Assembly (NCBI GenBank): GCA_964401455.1
Contig: CAYNYI010000069.1
Location: 1-17,243 of the forward strand
Origin: CAYNYI01 sp964401455
GTDB lineage: Bacteria; Fibrobacterota; OXYB2-FULL-49-7; CAYNYI01
Length of the DNA stretch: 17,243 bases
Direction of reading: 5' to 3'
Position numbers and translations under genes: made by a program. The notes under the pieces are model-generated. The model had not been told where the DNA came from, made no database searches, and was given only the letters and a program-made list of their open reading frames with translations. Below, in pieces: positions 7,886-15,800 of the stretch; the first letter of the stretch is position 1; each line of letters starts with the position of its first letter.

Positions 7886-7921
7886 TAAAAATCCCCCCGC
7901 AACCACCGGAGTTGCAGGGGG
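7886..7921 (-). terminator. rho-independent terminator after tRNA-Arg
   Basis: On the minus strand a GC-rich stem (7911-7921 against 7893-7903, a single-base bulge, 7-base loop) is followed by ATTTTTAT. It begins 9 bases after the tRNA 3' end and therefore ends the tRNA transcript. Confidence 0.85.
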
Positions 7922-7929
7922 AGAAAAAT

Positions 7930-8003
7930 CACGCCCAGAGGGACTCGAACCCAAAGCCTTCGGAACCGGAATCCGACGCTCTATCCAGTTGAGCTATGGG
8001 CGC
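7930..8003 (-). tRNA. tRNA-Arg (anticodon CCG)
   Basis: The acceptor stem GCGCCCA pairs with TGGGCGT (one G-U). The D-arm is GCTC/GAGC, the anticodon stem TCGGA/TCCGA encloses TTCCGGT, giving anticodon CCG that reads CGG, and the T-loop is TTCGAGT. An A in the D-loop and G73 fit arginine identity. CCA is not encoded. The T-stem is odd: only the three G-C pairs next to the loop form, and the two pairs next to the acceptor stem are U-U and U-C mismatches. The gene has a good terminator, so it may be expressed but could fold poorly. A 22-bp inverted near-copy of its 3' half lies 48 bp upstream. Confidence 0.88.
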
Positions 8004-8017
8004 GTGATACAATTCAT

Positions 8018-8061
8018 CCGGTTTCGAAGGCTTTGGGTTTACCCTTTACTTTCGGAACCGG
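8018..8061. repeat. 44-bp imperfect palindrome sharing sequence with the tRNA-Arg gene
   Basis: The element starts CCGGTTTCGAA and ends TTCGGAACCGG, which pair with one mismatch, and contains an inner GGGTTTACCC. Its left half (8018-8039) matches the tRNA anticodon-loop to T-loop segment (7948-7969) in inverted orientation at 21 of 22 positions. Its right arm repeats the same CCGGTTCCGAA in the tRNA's own orientation. Origin unknown; a remnant of integration at the tRNA is one possibility. Confidence 0.6.
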
Positions 8062-8165
8062 ACAGCGCAAAACATATTTCTGTCAAAAATCGAAGCGAAG
8101 CAAGATTTTTCAGAGCAAAATATAATAAATACCCTCCCTCCTTTTCAGCATAAAAATAAGAATAC

Positions 8166-8195
8166 TTTACAAACCGGGTGCAAAAATCATATTAT
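8166..8195 (+). promoter_or_regulatory. sigma70-like promoter of the small lipoprotein gene
   Basis: TTTACA (8166-8171) and TATTAT (8190-8195) are separated by 18 bp and each matches the consensus hexamer at 5 of 6 positions. Transcription would start near 8202, about 30 nt before the ATG, with AAAGGAG in between. Confidence 0.55.
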
Positions 8196-8230
8196 AAAAG
8201 AAATCTTTACATAACTAAAGGAGACCATTT

Positions 8231-8641
8231 ATGAAAAAGACTTCAGCATTAGCTCTTATAGCGGCAATGATTATAATAATTATTGCCGGCTGCGGTAACA
8301 CCGAAGAAAAAGCCGAAGAGATAATTGAGAAAAAAGAACTTGCGGGAAAAGCTGTTCCTCTCAACGATGAAATTCTTGAAGGCAGCTGGGTAACTTCCAG
8401 GGTCGAATTCGCAGACAGTTCTCTGAAAGAAGGAGTTACTCGCTCCGCGGAACGTATTATATTCAAAGAGAATAAAAAAGCCGAATTGGAGGATGTTTCC
8501 GGTGAATTTGATTATGAAACAGACGACAACAGGGTGAAACTTCTGAAAAGCAATAAAACATACAGTTATGACGGTAAATTTCTTGTTCTCAGCAAAGAAA
8601 ACTATAAAGTCTACTATGAAAAAGAAAGTACCGCGGAATAA
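8231..8641 (+). CDS. small lipoprotein, function unknown
   Basis: The protein has a Lys-Lys start, a hydrophobic stretch and the lipobox IIAGC, so Cys21 should be acylated and the protein anchored in a membrane facing the periplasm. A short Glu/Lys-rich segment (24-36) leads to a domain of about 90 residues that begins LEGSWVTSRVEF and ends with SYDGKFLVLSKENYKVYYEK. That pattern of alternating strands with a W near the start resembles small lipocalin-like (WD-start) beta-barrel domains, but I cannot name a family. AAAGGAG lies 7 bases before the ATG. It is followed after 82 bp by the aroK-aroC fusion on the same strand without a visible terminator, so read-through is possible. Confidence 0.85.
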   Translation: MKKTSALALIAAMIIIIIAGCGNTEEKAEEIIEKKELAGKAVPLNDEILEGSWVTSRVEFADSSLKEGVTRSAERIIFKENKKAELEDVSGEFDYETDDNRVKLLKSNKTYSYDGKFLVLSKENYKVYYEKESTAE

Positions 8642-8723
8642 CCGTATAAGGCCGGAACGGGAATTCTGGAAATCGGTTCTGTAAAGATTTATCTTCTAAG
8701 GGTTTACTGAAACGGAAGATAAT

Positions 8724-10331
8724 ATGCGGATACTTTTCACAGGAGTAAAATCCACAGGTAAAACAACAGTCGGTCGTAAAACTGCGGAATCGTTCGGATT
8801 CCGTTTTTACGATCTGGATGATGTACTCTCCGGAATCTGCCTTGAATCGACCGGGAAAGACCTTGCGGCTCCTGAGATATTCGAAGAGTTCGGAGAAAAA
8901 AAATTCAGAGAGTATGAACTTGCCGCAGCGTCCAGGCTTTCTGAGAAGGACTTTTGTGTAATCTGCACAGGGGGCAGCACTTTCCTTTTTCCGGAAGCAA
9001 GAAAGCATCTTCGCCGCGGTTCAATAATAATATTCCTGAGAGCGGAAGCCGAAACTCTCTGGCAGCGCACAATAAAAAGAGGAATACCGAAATACCTTTC
9101 CGGAGTCGCTGATAAAAAAAAGGCCTTCATTGAAAGAGCCGCCTTTATTGAAGAAGTCACTTCCCCTTTCGCTGATATAATTATCGATTCCTCCGGTAAA
9201 GGCATCGAGGAAATTTGCTCCGAAGCCGTTAATGAGGTTCGCGATGAAACGGCTTCAAGGATGACCTCCGCCAATACATTCGGTGAAATAATAAGAACCA
9301 CAACCTTCGGTGAAAGCCATGGAAAAGCACTCGGGGCGGTATTAGACGGGCTGCGTCCCAACATAGAAATACAACCCGAAGATTTCCAGGAAGAACTTGA
9401 CAGAAGAAAACCCGGTCAGAGCGCTGTATCAACAAGCCGAAAGGAACCGGATAAGATAGAGATACTTTCAGGAATCCATGACGGTAAAACAACAGGGGCC
9501 CCGTTGGCTTTTGTTATTTATAACAAAGACCAAGACTCTTCAAAATACGATAATTTAAAAGAAATATTTCGGCCGGGTCATGCCGACTTCACCTTCTACC
9601 GAAAATACGGCATAAGAGATCATCGTGGGGGCGGCCGTTCTTCCGGACGTGAAACCGCCGCCAGAGTCGGAGCAGGGGCAGCGGCCCGGAAAATACTTAG
9701 CGGCCTCGGCATTTCAGTAACCGCCTATACAAAGCAAATCGGCAATATAAAAGCCTTAAAAAAAGATTTTAGTCAGATAGAAAAAAACGCGGTTCGCTGT
9801 CCTGACCCTGCTAAAGCCCTGGAAATGGAAGAATTAATAATAAAATTAAAAAAGGATAAAGACTCCTCCGGAGGAATAGCCTCTCTTGAAATTTCAGGAG
9901 TTCCGGCCGGTTTGGGCGATCCGGTTTTTTACAAGCTGGATGCGAGACTCGCTATGGCAATTATGTCGCTCGGAGCTGTAAAGGGTGTAGAATTCGGGGA
10001 AGGTTTTGGCGTTTCTCTTTTGACCGGTTCACAGAACAACGATCCGATCACCGGAGACGGTTTTAAATCGAATAAAGCCGGCGGCATTCTCGGCGGAATA
10101 TCAAACGGTGAAGATATAATAATGAACATTGCCGTTAAACCTACACCTTCCGTTTCAAAAAAACAAAAGACCATTGATATCGAAGGAAAAGAAACTGAAA
10201 CTGAAATCGAAGGCAGGCATGATCCCTGCATTTTACCGAGGATAATACCGGTTATAGAAAGCGTGGCCTCACTTGTAATACTCGACGCACTTGAAATCCA
10301 GAACAGGATAAAGGGGGAAGGAGGCATATGA
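8724..10331 (+). CDS. bifunctional shikimate kinase / chorismate synthase fusion
   Basis: One unbroken 535-residue frame joins two steps of the shikimate pathway that are separated only by EPSP synthase. Residues 1-170 are shikimate kinase: P-loop GVKSTGKT (7-14), shikimate-binding Asp32 in DLDD, GEKKFR (57-62), TGGS (82-85) where the third glycine of the usual GGG is Ser, a lid with KRGIPKYL, and Arg138. Residues 180-535 are a full-length chorismate synthase (FMNH2-dependent): TFGESHG (194-200), RRKPGQS, FRPGHADFTFYRKYG, RDHRGGGRSSGRETAARVGAG and the terminal GRHDPCILPRIIPVIE. Met180 sits where a stand-alone AroC would start, but it has no separate well-spaced ribosome site. The stop TGA overlaps the ATG of the SGNH remnant as ATGA. 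Confidence is high in both domains and in the continuity of the frame. Confidence 0.95.
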   Translation: MRILFTGVKSTGKTTVGRKTAESFGFRFYDLDDVLSGICLESTGKDLAAPEIFEEFGEKKFREYELAAASRLSEKDFCVICTGGSTFLFPEARKHLRRGSIIIFLRAEAETLWQRTIKRGIPKYLSGVADKKKAFIERAAFIEEVTSPFADIIIDSSGKGIEEICSEAVNEVRDETASRMTSANTFGEIIRTTTFGESHGKALGAVLDGLRPNIEIQPEDFQEELDRRKPGQSAVSTSRKEPDKIEILSGIHDGKTTGAPLAFVIYNKDQDSSKYDNLKEIFRPGHADFTFYRKYGIRDHRGGGRSSGRETAARVGAGAAARKILSGLGISVTAYTKQIGNIKALKKDFSQIEKNAVRCPDPAKALEMEELIIKLKKDKDSSGGIASLEISGVPAGLGDPVFYKLDARLAMAIMSLGAVKGVEFGEGFGVSLLTGSQNNDPITGDGFKSNKAGGILGGISNGEDIIMNIAVKPTPSVSKKQKTIDIEGKETETEIEGRHDPCILPRIIPVIESVASLVILDALEIQNRIKGEGGI

Positions 10332-10714
10332 TGCCGATCAAGACCCACTCAAGAGTGCTTTTCCTGGGTGACAGTATTACAGGCTGCGGAAGAGACCGGA
10401 AAAATTCTGATGACATGGGAAATGGATATGTAGCGAGGGTATACGCGCTTTTTTTCTGACCGTAAGCCGGAATACAGGGTAAAATTCATCAACAGAGGAA
10501 TAAGTGGCAATAGGAATAAATGATACATGGCGCAGAAATGACAATGGAGATACTACCCCGCACGCAGAATACAGATCTAATTTAAATAGAATAATAACAG
10601 AAACAAGAGAGAAAACCTCCGCGGGAATTATAATACTCGAGCCCTTTCTCCTTCATAACCCTCGCGGGACATGCATTAATAGCTAAAGAATGGCTCCGAG
10701 CCGTAAATTTATGA
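10328..10714 (+). pseudogene. degraded SGNH/GDSL hydrolase gene
   Basis: Three pieces in different frames are readable. The first (from ATG 10331, following AAGGAGG) reads FLGDSITGCGRDRKN...DMGNGYVARVYALF with the block I nucleophile serine, and hits TGA at 10457. Removing one T from the run at 10449-10455 restores the frame into KPEYRVKFINRGISGN. The second piece (10504 on) reads AIGINDTWRRND and IILEPFLLH. The third, back in the first frame, reads GHALIAKEWLRAVNL and ends at TGA 10712-10714. About 30 residues after ISGN and perhaps 70 after EPFLLH are missing, including the block V Asp-x-x-His, so the enzyme cannot work. Intact relatives have about 200-220 residues. Its start overlaps the stop of the aroK-aroC fusion, and its end overlaps the next ATG. 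Confidence 0.88.
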
Positions 10715-12105
10715 AAACTTTTTTCATCCTATTACTGACATTCGCCGGGCAGCTTACCGCTAACCCGACTTTTTCCGAAGATGTTCTTGTACACGAGGAC
10801 TTTGAAAGCGACTCAATACATTATTTCTGGAAAAAATCAAATGCAGAGGACTTCAGCAGGAGAGCGGGCAAAATTACACCTGATAAATCGCTTGCTGTTT
10901 CTTATGAAAACGGAGAAGTCTTTTATAAAGATCTTTTCTATCACAGAAATTCAGAGATTGTTAAAAACGGTTTTTATTCGAGAATCTATTTCAGGATATT
11001 CCCGGACACATCAGAAACGACACACTTGAAAGAACCGGCAGGAGCAAACCTGATCTCTTTCGGACTTATAAACAATGATGACTTTATTTACAGTAATCCA
11101 TGGATCACTCTCACCCCCCGAAAAGACGGAGATTTTAAACTTTTTTGTAATATAAGAGACAATACAATGGAAGGCTCACCGCTTTTTTCTTCAGGGTTGG
11201 GCGAGAAAAGCATCATAAAAGCTCATGTGTGGAACTGCCTGGAAATATACATCCGCATAAGAGAAGATACTCTAATGGACTCGGTTTTTGTAAATAACCG
11301 TTTTATAATTACTGAAAAAATCGCTTTGAGTAAAGAGGCCGAGACTTTCAAACAGATAGCACTCGGAAGCTGGAGAAAAATAAAAAACAGCGGTATTAAA
11401 ACTGTTTTATTCGATGACCTCGTTATTTCGACAAATAGAATCGGAGTTACACCCGAAAGACCAAAGATGCTTCTTCCTCAGCCCTGTCAAGCAGAATTAC
11501 CTCTGAAGCCTTTGTTCGAAATAGAAAAAGATTCAATAGCCGATTCTGTCCGAATCACTATAAATATAGAAAAAGAAACTGTTCTGGACAGTATTTTTTT
11601 TACGCATTCGCGCCTTCAATTCGGCTCCGCACTCTCTCCTCTAACTGAATATTCGGTAAGAATGCAATATAAAAACCATTTCGGACTTTGGGGAAAGTGG
11701 ACAGAAAAACGTAATTTCCTGACATCACAAAGTTCCAACAGCAAGATTGAGCCGTTTAAAAAAGAATCGGCCCTGTTTACCACAAGGATATGCTGCGAAG
11801 AAAAATGCCTGACGCTTAAATCCGGCGACACCGCAATAATAGAATTTTTTCCGGAATCAGAACATTTCAACCTGAATTATTCGATCCTCAATATCTCCCA
11901 TGCAGAATATTCACACGACCCTGATAAAATATGGAATATTAACTCAGTCCGGGAAAACTGGCTCGTAAACATTATGCGGGACTTAGGCGCCCCTAATATA
12001 AGCGCGAAATATATTCATGAAGGGCTGACTACCCGAAAAGAAGAAATTCAGAATAAAGACGGGAAAAATTCATATGATTTTTCAAAAATAATAGATCTTA
12101 GCTAA
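10711..12105 (+). CDS. N-terminal sensor part of a membrane AraC-family regulator, ends at in-frame TAA
   Basis: I place the start at ATG 10711, which gives MKTFFILLLTFAGQLTA as signal peptide and overlaps the SGNH stop as ATGA; an ATG at 10690 would add seven residues that only hide the signal. The exported part begins with a jelly-roll-like region (DFESDSIHYFWKKS to FDDLVIST), typical of concanavalin/LamG-like carbohydrate-binding folds. A fibronectin-III-like segment follows (SPLTEYSVRMQYKNHFGLWGKWTEKRNFLT), then a further beta-rich region. The frame stops at TAA 12103-12105 but continues open in the same frame for 195 more codons holding a transmembrane helix and an AraC DNA-binding domain. 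It is thus the sensor half of a one-component transmembrane regulator; alone it would be a soluble exported protein. Confidence 0.75.
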   Translation: MKTFFILLLTFAGQLTANPTFSEDVLVHEDFESDSIHYFWKKSNAEDFSRRAGKITPDKSLAVSYENGEVFYKDLFYHRNSEIVKNGFYSRIYFRIFPDTSETTHLKEPAGANLISFGLINNDDFIYSNPWITLTPRKDGDFKLFCNIRDNTMEGSPLFSSGLGEKSIIKAHVWNCLEIYIRIREDTLMDSVFVNNRFIITEKIALSKEAETFKQIALGSWRKIKNSGIKTVLFDDLVISTNRIGVTPERPKMLLPQPCQAELPLKPLFEIEKDSIADSVRITINIEKETVLDSIFFTHSRLQFGSALSPLTEYSVRMQYKNHFGLWGKWTEKRNFLTSQSSNSKIEPFKKESALFTTRICCEEKCLTLKSGDTAIIEFFPESEHFNLNYSILNISHAEYSHDPDKIWNINSVRENWLVNIMRDLGAPNISAKYIHEGLTTRKEEIQNKDGKNSYDFSKIIDLS

Positions 12106-12693
12106 ATATCGCATGAAAACGGAAAAATCCGGGTCCCTTTTGTTATAACCGACACTTTAAGGGGAGGTTATTGGACTGCGTGTACAAAATTTATAGAAAA
12201 AGGCGGAAAAACAGTTTTTTCATACCGCAAGTACTTTAAAATAAGAAAAGGATCCGAAACCAGAACTAATTTTCTCCGGCTTGCGGCTACGGCCCTGATC
12301 GCGGCCTTTGCGCTGTGGGTCGCTTTAAGACGTTCCCTGAAAAAAAATAAAACCCGTTTGCCTAAATCATCGGTGGAAACAGTAAAGAAGATAAATAAAT
12401 TTATCTCACTAAATTATACAGAAAAGCTTTCTGCGGCAGATATTTCTTCCGCAGTCGGACTCGGAACCCACAGAGCTTCCGAGGTATTTAAATCGGTAAC
12501 GGGAATCACTCCGCTGCAAAAACTGAATGAGATAAGAATAGACAAAGCAAGAGAAATGCTTCGCGAAACCGGACTTTCTATATCAGAGATCGGCTACAAA
12601 ACCGGATTCAGCTATCCAAGACTTTTTCAGAAGAACTTTAAAAAAGAGACCGGTCTAACTCCTTCTGAATTCAGGAAAAAACACAAATATTAG
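12106..12693 (+). pseudogene. C-terminal part of the same regulator: transmembrane helix plus AraC-type HTH domain
   Basis: This part is in the same frame as the preceding one and separated from it only by a TAA. It continues the extracytoplasmic region (ISHENGKIRVPFVITD, YFKIRKGSE), then a single transmembrane helix LAATALIAAFALWVAL followed by the positive RRSLKKNKT, so the rest lies in the cytoplasm. The last 110 residues are an AraC/XylS domain: the first helix-turn-helix around LSAADISSAVGLGTHRASEVFK, then the signature ISEIGYKTGFSYPRLFQKNFK and TGLTPSEFRKK. No well-placed ribosome site exists for a separate start; TTG 12358 would give only the HTH domain. Either the gene carries a recent nonsense mutation, or a little full-length product arises by readthrough. 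The adjacent operator-like repeats suggest it controlled the secreted protein downstream. Confidence 0.8.
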
Positions 12694-12720
12694 CGAAAAG
12701 TCCAAATTTTTCGCTAATAT
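12687..12720. repeat. perfect 13-bp inverted repeat over the regulator stop codon
   Basis: ATATTAGCGAAAA (12687-12699) and TTTTCGCTAATAT (12708-12720) are perfect complements around an 8-base centre, and TAG of the regulator lies inside the left arm. No T-run follows, so it is a poor terminator. Its right arm contains the first TTCGC of the direct-repeat operator, and its left arm the same motif reversed. Confidence 0.8.
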
Positions 12721-12747
12721 CCGTTAATTATTCGCAATATTCCGTTT
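12710..12747 (+). promoter_or_regulatory. tandem 17-bp direct repeats, candidate AraC-type operator
   Basis: TTCGCTAATATCCGTTA (12710-12726) and TTCGCAATATTCCGTTT (12731-12747) share TTCGC-N6-CCGTT and are 21 bp apart. Two contacts 11 bp apart within each half and half-sites 21 bp apart is the arrangement known for AraC at araI1-araI2. The pair ends 8 bp before a plausible -35 element of the secreted protein gene, where an AraC activator normally sits. Confidence 0.6.
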
Positions 12748-12755
12748 TATCGTCA

Positions 12756-12784
12756 TTGTCCGGTCGTAAACATATAACTATATT
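12756..12784 (+). promoter_or_regulatory. sigma70-like promoter of the secreted protein gene
   Basis: TTGTCC (12756-12761) and TATATT (12779-12784) are 17 bp apart and match the consensus at 4/6 and 5/6. The weak -35 fits a promoter that needs an activator. Transcription would start near 12791, leaving about 43 nt of leader with ACGGAGG before the ATG at 12834. Confidence 0.5.
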
Positions 12785-12833
12785 AATGTAAGTATTAAAT
12801 CGCAGGAAATATTCACTATTATACGGAGGTTTT

Positions 12834-15800
12834 ATGAAAAATCTTTTCCTCATTCTGCTCCTTCTGGCCTCGGTCAGTTCCGAAGCCAAGGTTCGCAGTG
12901 TATGGCTTAAATCCGACAATGTAATCAATATTTATGATTTTGAGAAAATGGAAAATGATGATTTTCTTGCCTCATGGTATGGTTCCGACCTTTTCGTAAT
13001 AGCCAATTACGATAAAACCGCAACTCCGGAGATGTTCCACAAAGTTCTATACCACTGGACTTATAACGGCCAGCGAGGATGGTCAGGAGAAACCACAAAA
13101 TTCACGCGTGACTTCGACTGGAACTGGCCTCAGGCATGCCGTTTTGGGATGTATGTGCATGATATTTCGCAGCTTTCAAAAGAAGGACGTGCTCAGGATC
13201 CGACAATGCCCCAAGGCTACGGATCAAATTGTTATGATCCGATAAAAATGATGAACATACTTCATACCGGCACATGCGCCTATTTCAGCGCCTATGCCGC
13301 CGGAATATGGGAAGGAATGGGTTTTAACGCCAGAAGATGGAATATAGGCGGAGGACACCACAGTGTTGCTGAAGTTTATTATGACGGCGGCTGGCACCAT
13401 TACGATCTAAACCAGGCCGGCTGGATAATGGATCCCACCGGCGATCATGTAATGAGCCTTGCGGAATGGGCGGCGAATGAAAATTACATCTATACGACCG
13501 CCCTCGCAGGTTATCAGGCACCTTTTGCCTCAAGCCCTATACCAAAATACTTTGAAGATCATGATATTGACGCAGAAAACCAGTCCGGATGGCCTCAAAA
13601 ACTTGCTCAGGAATGGCCCGGTTCAACAAAGGACGCCGGAAATTTCGCGTTTCTTGACGATTACGTCCATTTCCATGACATGAGTTATACTCTCCGCCAG
13701 GGGGAATACATAAAACTCAACTGGTACCCTGAAAACAACGATTGGCCCGGAGAGGGATTATATACTTCAGACAACGGGATGACACCCGATGCCTCGACTT
13801 ATGAATACTGGCAGGGAGACGGCCAGATGGTTTACGAACCACAGCTGTCCAATCAGTACAATGATTATTATGACGGACTTTACGAAGATCATAATATCGA
13901 AATCACAACAGACGGGATCACGGCAACCGGTTCCGGAGCATATGCTGTGTGGGCGGTACACTCTGCCTATCAGATCGCCTCTTCTGCGGTAGAAATCACC
14001 TCCTCAGGAACGGTAACAAAAGAAATATCCAAGGACATCGGCGAAACATGGACCGCCTTTACCGGTACAGATGTGGGAAATGTCGGCGAACTCTATGACT
14101 ACCTCCTGAAGGTTTCCATTCCTCAGGGAACGACACTTAATTCTCTTAAGATAACCACAAATATCATCTGCAACCCGGGAGCTCTGCCGAGGATCTCGAC
14201 TGTGAATCCCGACAATACCGCCGCCTGGGATGACTATCTCCAGACGGTTCGTCTTTATACTTATCACCAGGACGAAACCCTGACCAAAAACGCGGCCGCC
14301 GGCATGGATAACCCCACATCCGTACAGGCACCTGACTGCGGAACGGTCACTGCGCTTTCGGGATATTATAACTATAATGTTCCGAATCCAATAGGAACGG
14401 GAAACAAATACATAACAGCTCTCAAAATGGGCGGAGGAAGCTTCCCCACATCAGAAGCGGCACTTTCCGATGACTTCACCCAGGTACCGGACCAGTGGGT
14501 ATATGACTACAATGACATGGCTTCCGCGGTTCTCTCAAAAACCCGTTTCCCCATAAGCGGCGGTAAAACGAGCGCATCAATGGCTATAACGCTTAAAGAA
14601 AACACGTCTGATCACGAAAGTTCAGCGGGAGACGGCAAAATCCGCATGCATTATGATGTAAACCACTCTTCGTATTCAGGTTCGGAGCCTCTTGTTGTAA
14701 CCTATAATGTAACCGAAGTTAACAGTAAAACATCAAGTGTTTCCAAGCCGCCTTCATCCGACCTTGGAAATACACATACTCTTGTATGCACGACAGGAAG
14801 CATAATAAGCGGCAGCAACGGTGACTATTGGGAGCTTCAATATGATCTGACAGGAAAAGTGGGAGCTAAAGGAATAATGAACAACTGGGTCAAAATAGAA
14901 AACCCTGGCGGAAAACCTTTTGCCGCAAGAGCAACAACTCCCGGCGAGACACCCACTCCATCCTGTGAATATCCGAGCGGAAATCCTGTCCAGTCCGGAC
15001 TCAGAGGAGGATCAGGAACCAATATTGACACCTACTGCCCTGAACTTTCAGAAGAAGTTATAAGAAATCTCAGGCAGATTCATCATTGCAACTGGGACCC
15101 GACATGGAACAAATACCGCGTAGCGACTCTCGGAAACAGTATAACGGTACAGAACTCCCATTGGGAACCTCTGAACGGAAGCGTTTCCGGAATATCAAAC
15201 GCAGCCGCTATAAACGCTTTCAAAGATTCTACTTTTGCCGATAACAGCTGGTGCTCCAGCTCTAATTCCAAAGGAACCGACCACGGAAACCAGAGCGGAC
15301 AGACAATTAAATGGGTCTCAAACCAGGTACCGACTGTCCTGATGAATGACAAGCCCATGATGGCCTCTATTATGATTGGTACCAATAATGTCAGAAACGG
15401 TACCGACAGCTGGGACGGGAGAAGCTGTACTGAAAACCTCGACTGCTGGCCCGATACGGTTGAATTCGCTGAAATAGTCGATCAGCTAACCGGCGTAGGA
15501 GTCATTCCAATAGTAACTACTATTCCTCCCATCGACGATTCCGACGGAGGATGGGGCAAGTCCTATGCTTCAGATGACAGGCTGGTTCCCTATAACGATA
15601 AGCTCCGTGCTTTTGCGGCCGATAGAAAACTGCCTTTAATTGACTTACACCAGTGGGCTCTGGACCACGGGCCGATAGGTTCGCTTCTTAGCGACTGGGC
15701 TCATCCGAATTCCTGCTCTGACGGTAATGCCAGTTTTTCTGACAACTGCCTTGACGGCGGTTCCTCAGGAGGGCTTCAGAATGCCCGGAACTATATGCTC

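Noticed and set aside
8086..8111. Hairpin AAAAATC...GATTTTT with flanking T/A runs, possible terminator
   Set aside because: No gene on either strand runs into it from an appropriate distance, and the stem is short and AT-rich.
8724..10331. Two separate genes aroK and aroC
   Set aside because: No stop lies between the domains, and Met180 has no well-spaced ribosome site; a single fused chain is the direct reading.
12103..12105. Programmed recoding of TAA in the regulator gene
   Set aside because: No known stimulatory element is recognisable, TAA ends other genes normally here, and the upstream neighbour is also decaying, so a nonsense mutation is simpler; readthrough is left open in the finding.
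12358..12693. Independent small AraC regulator starting at TTG 12358
   Set aside because: There is no ribosome site, and the frame continues upstream through a membrane helix to the sensor half.
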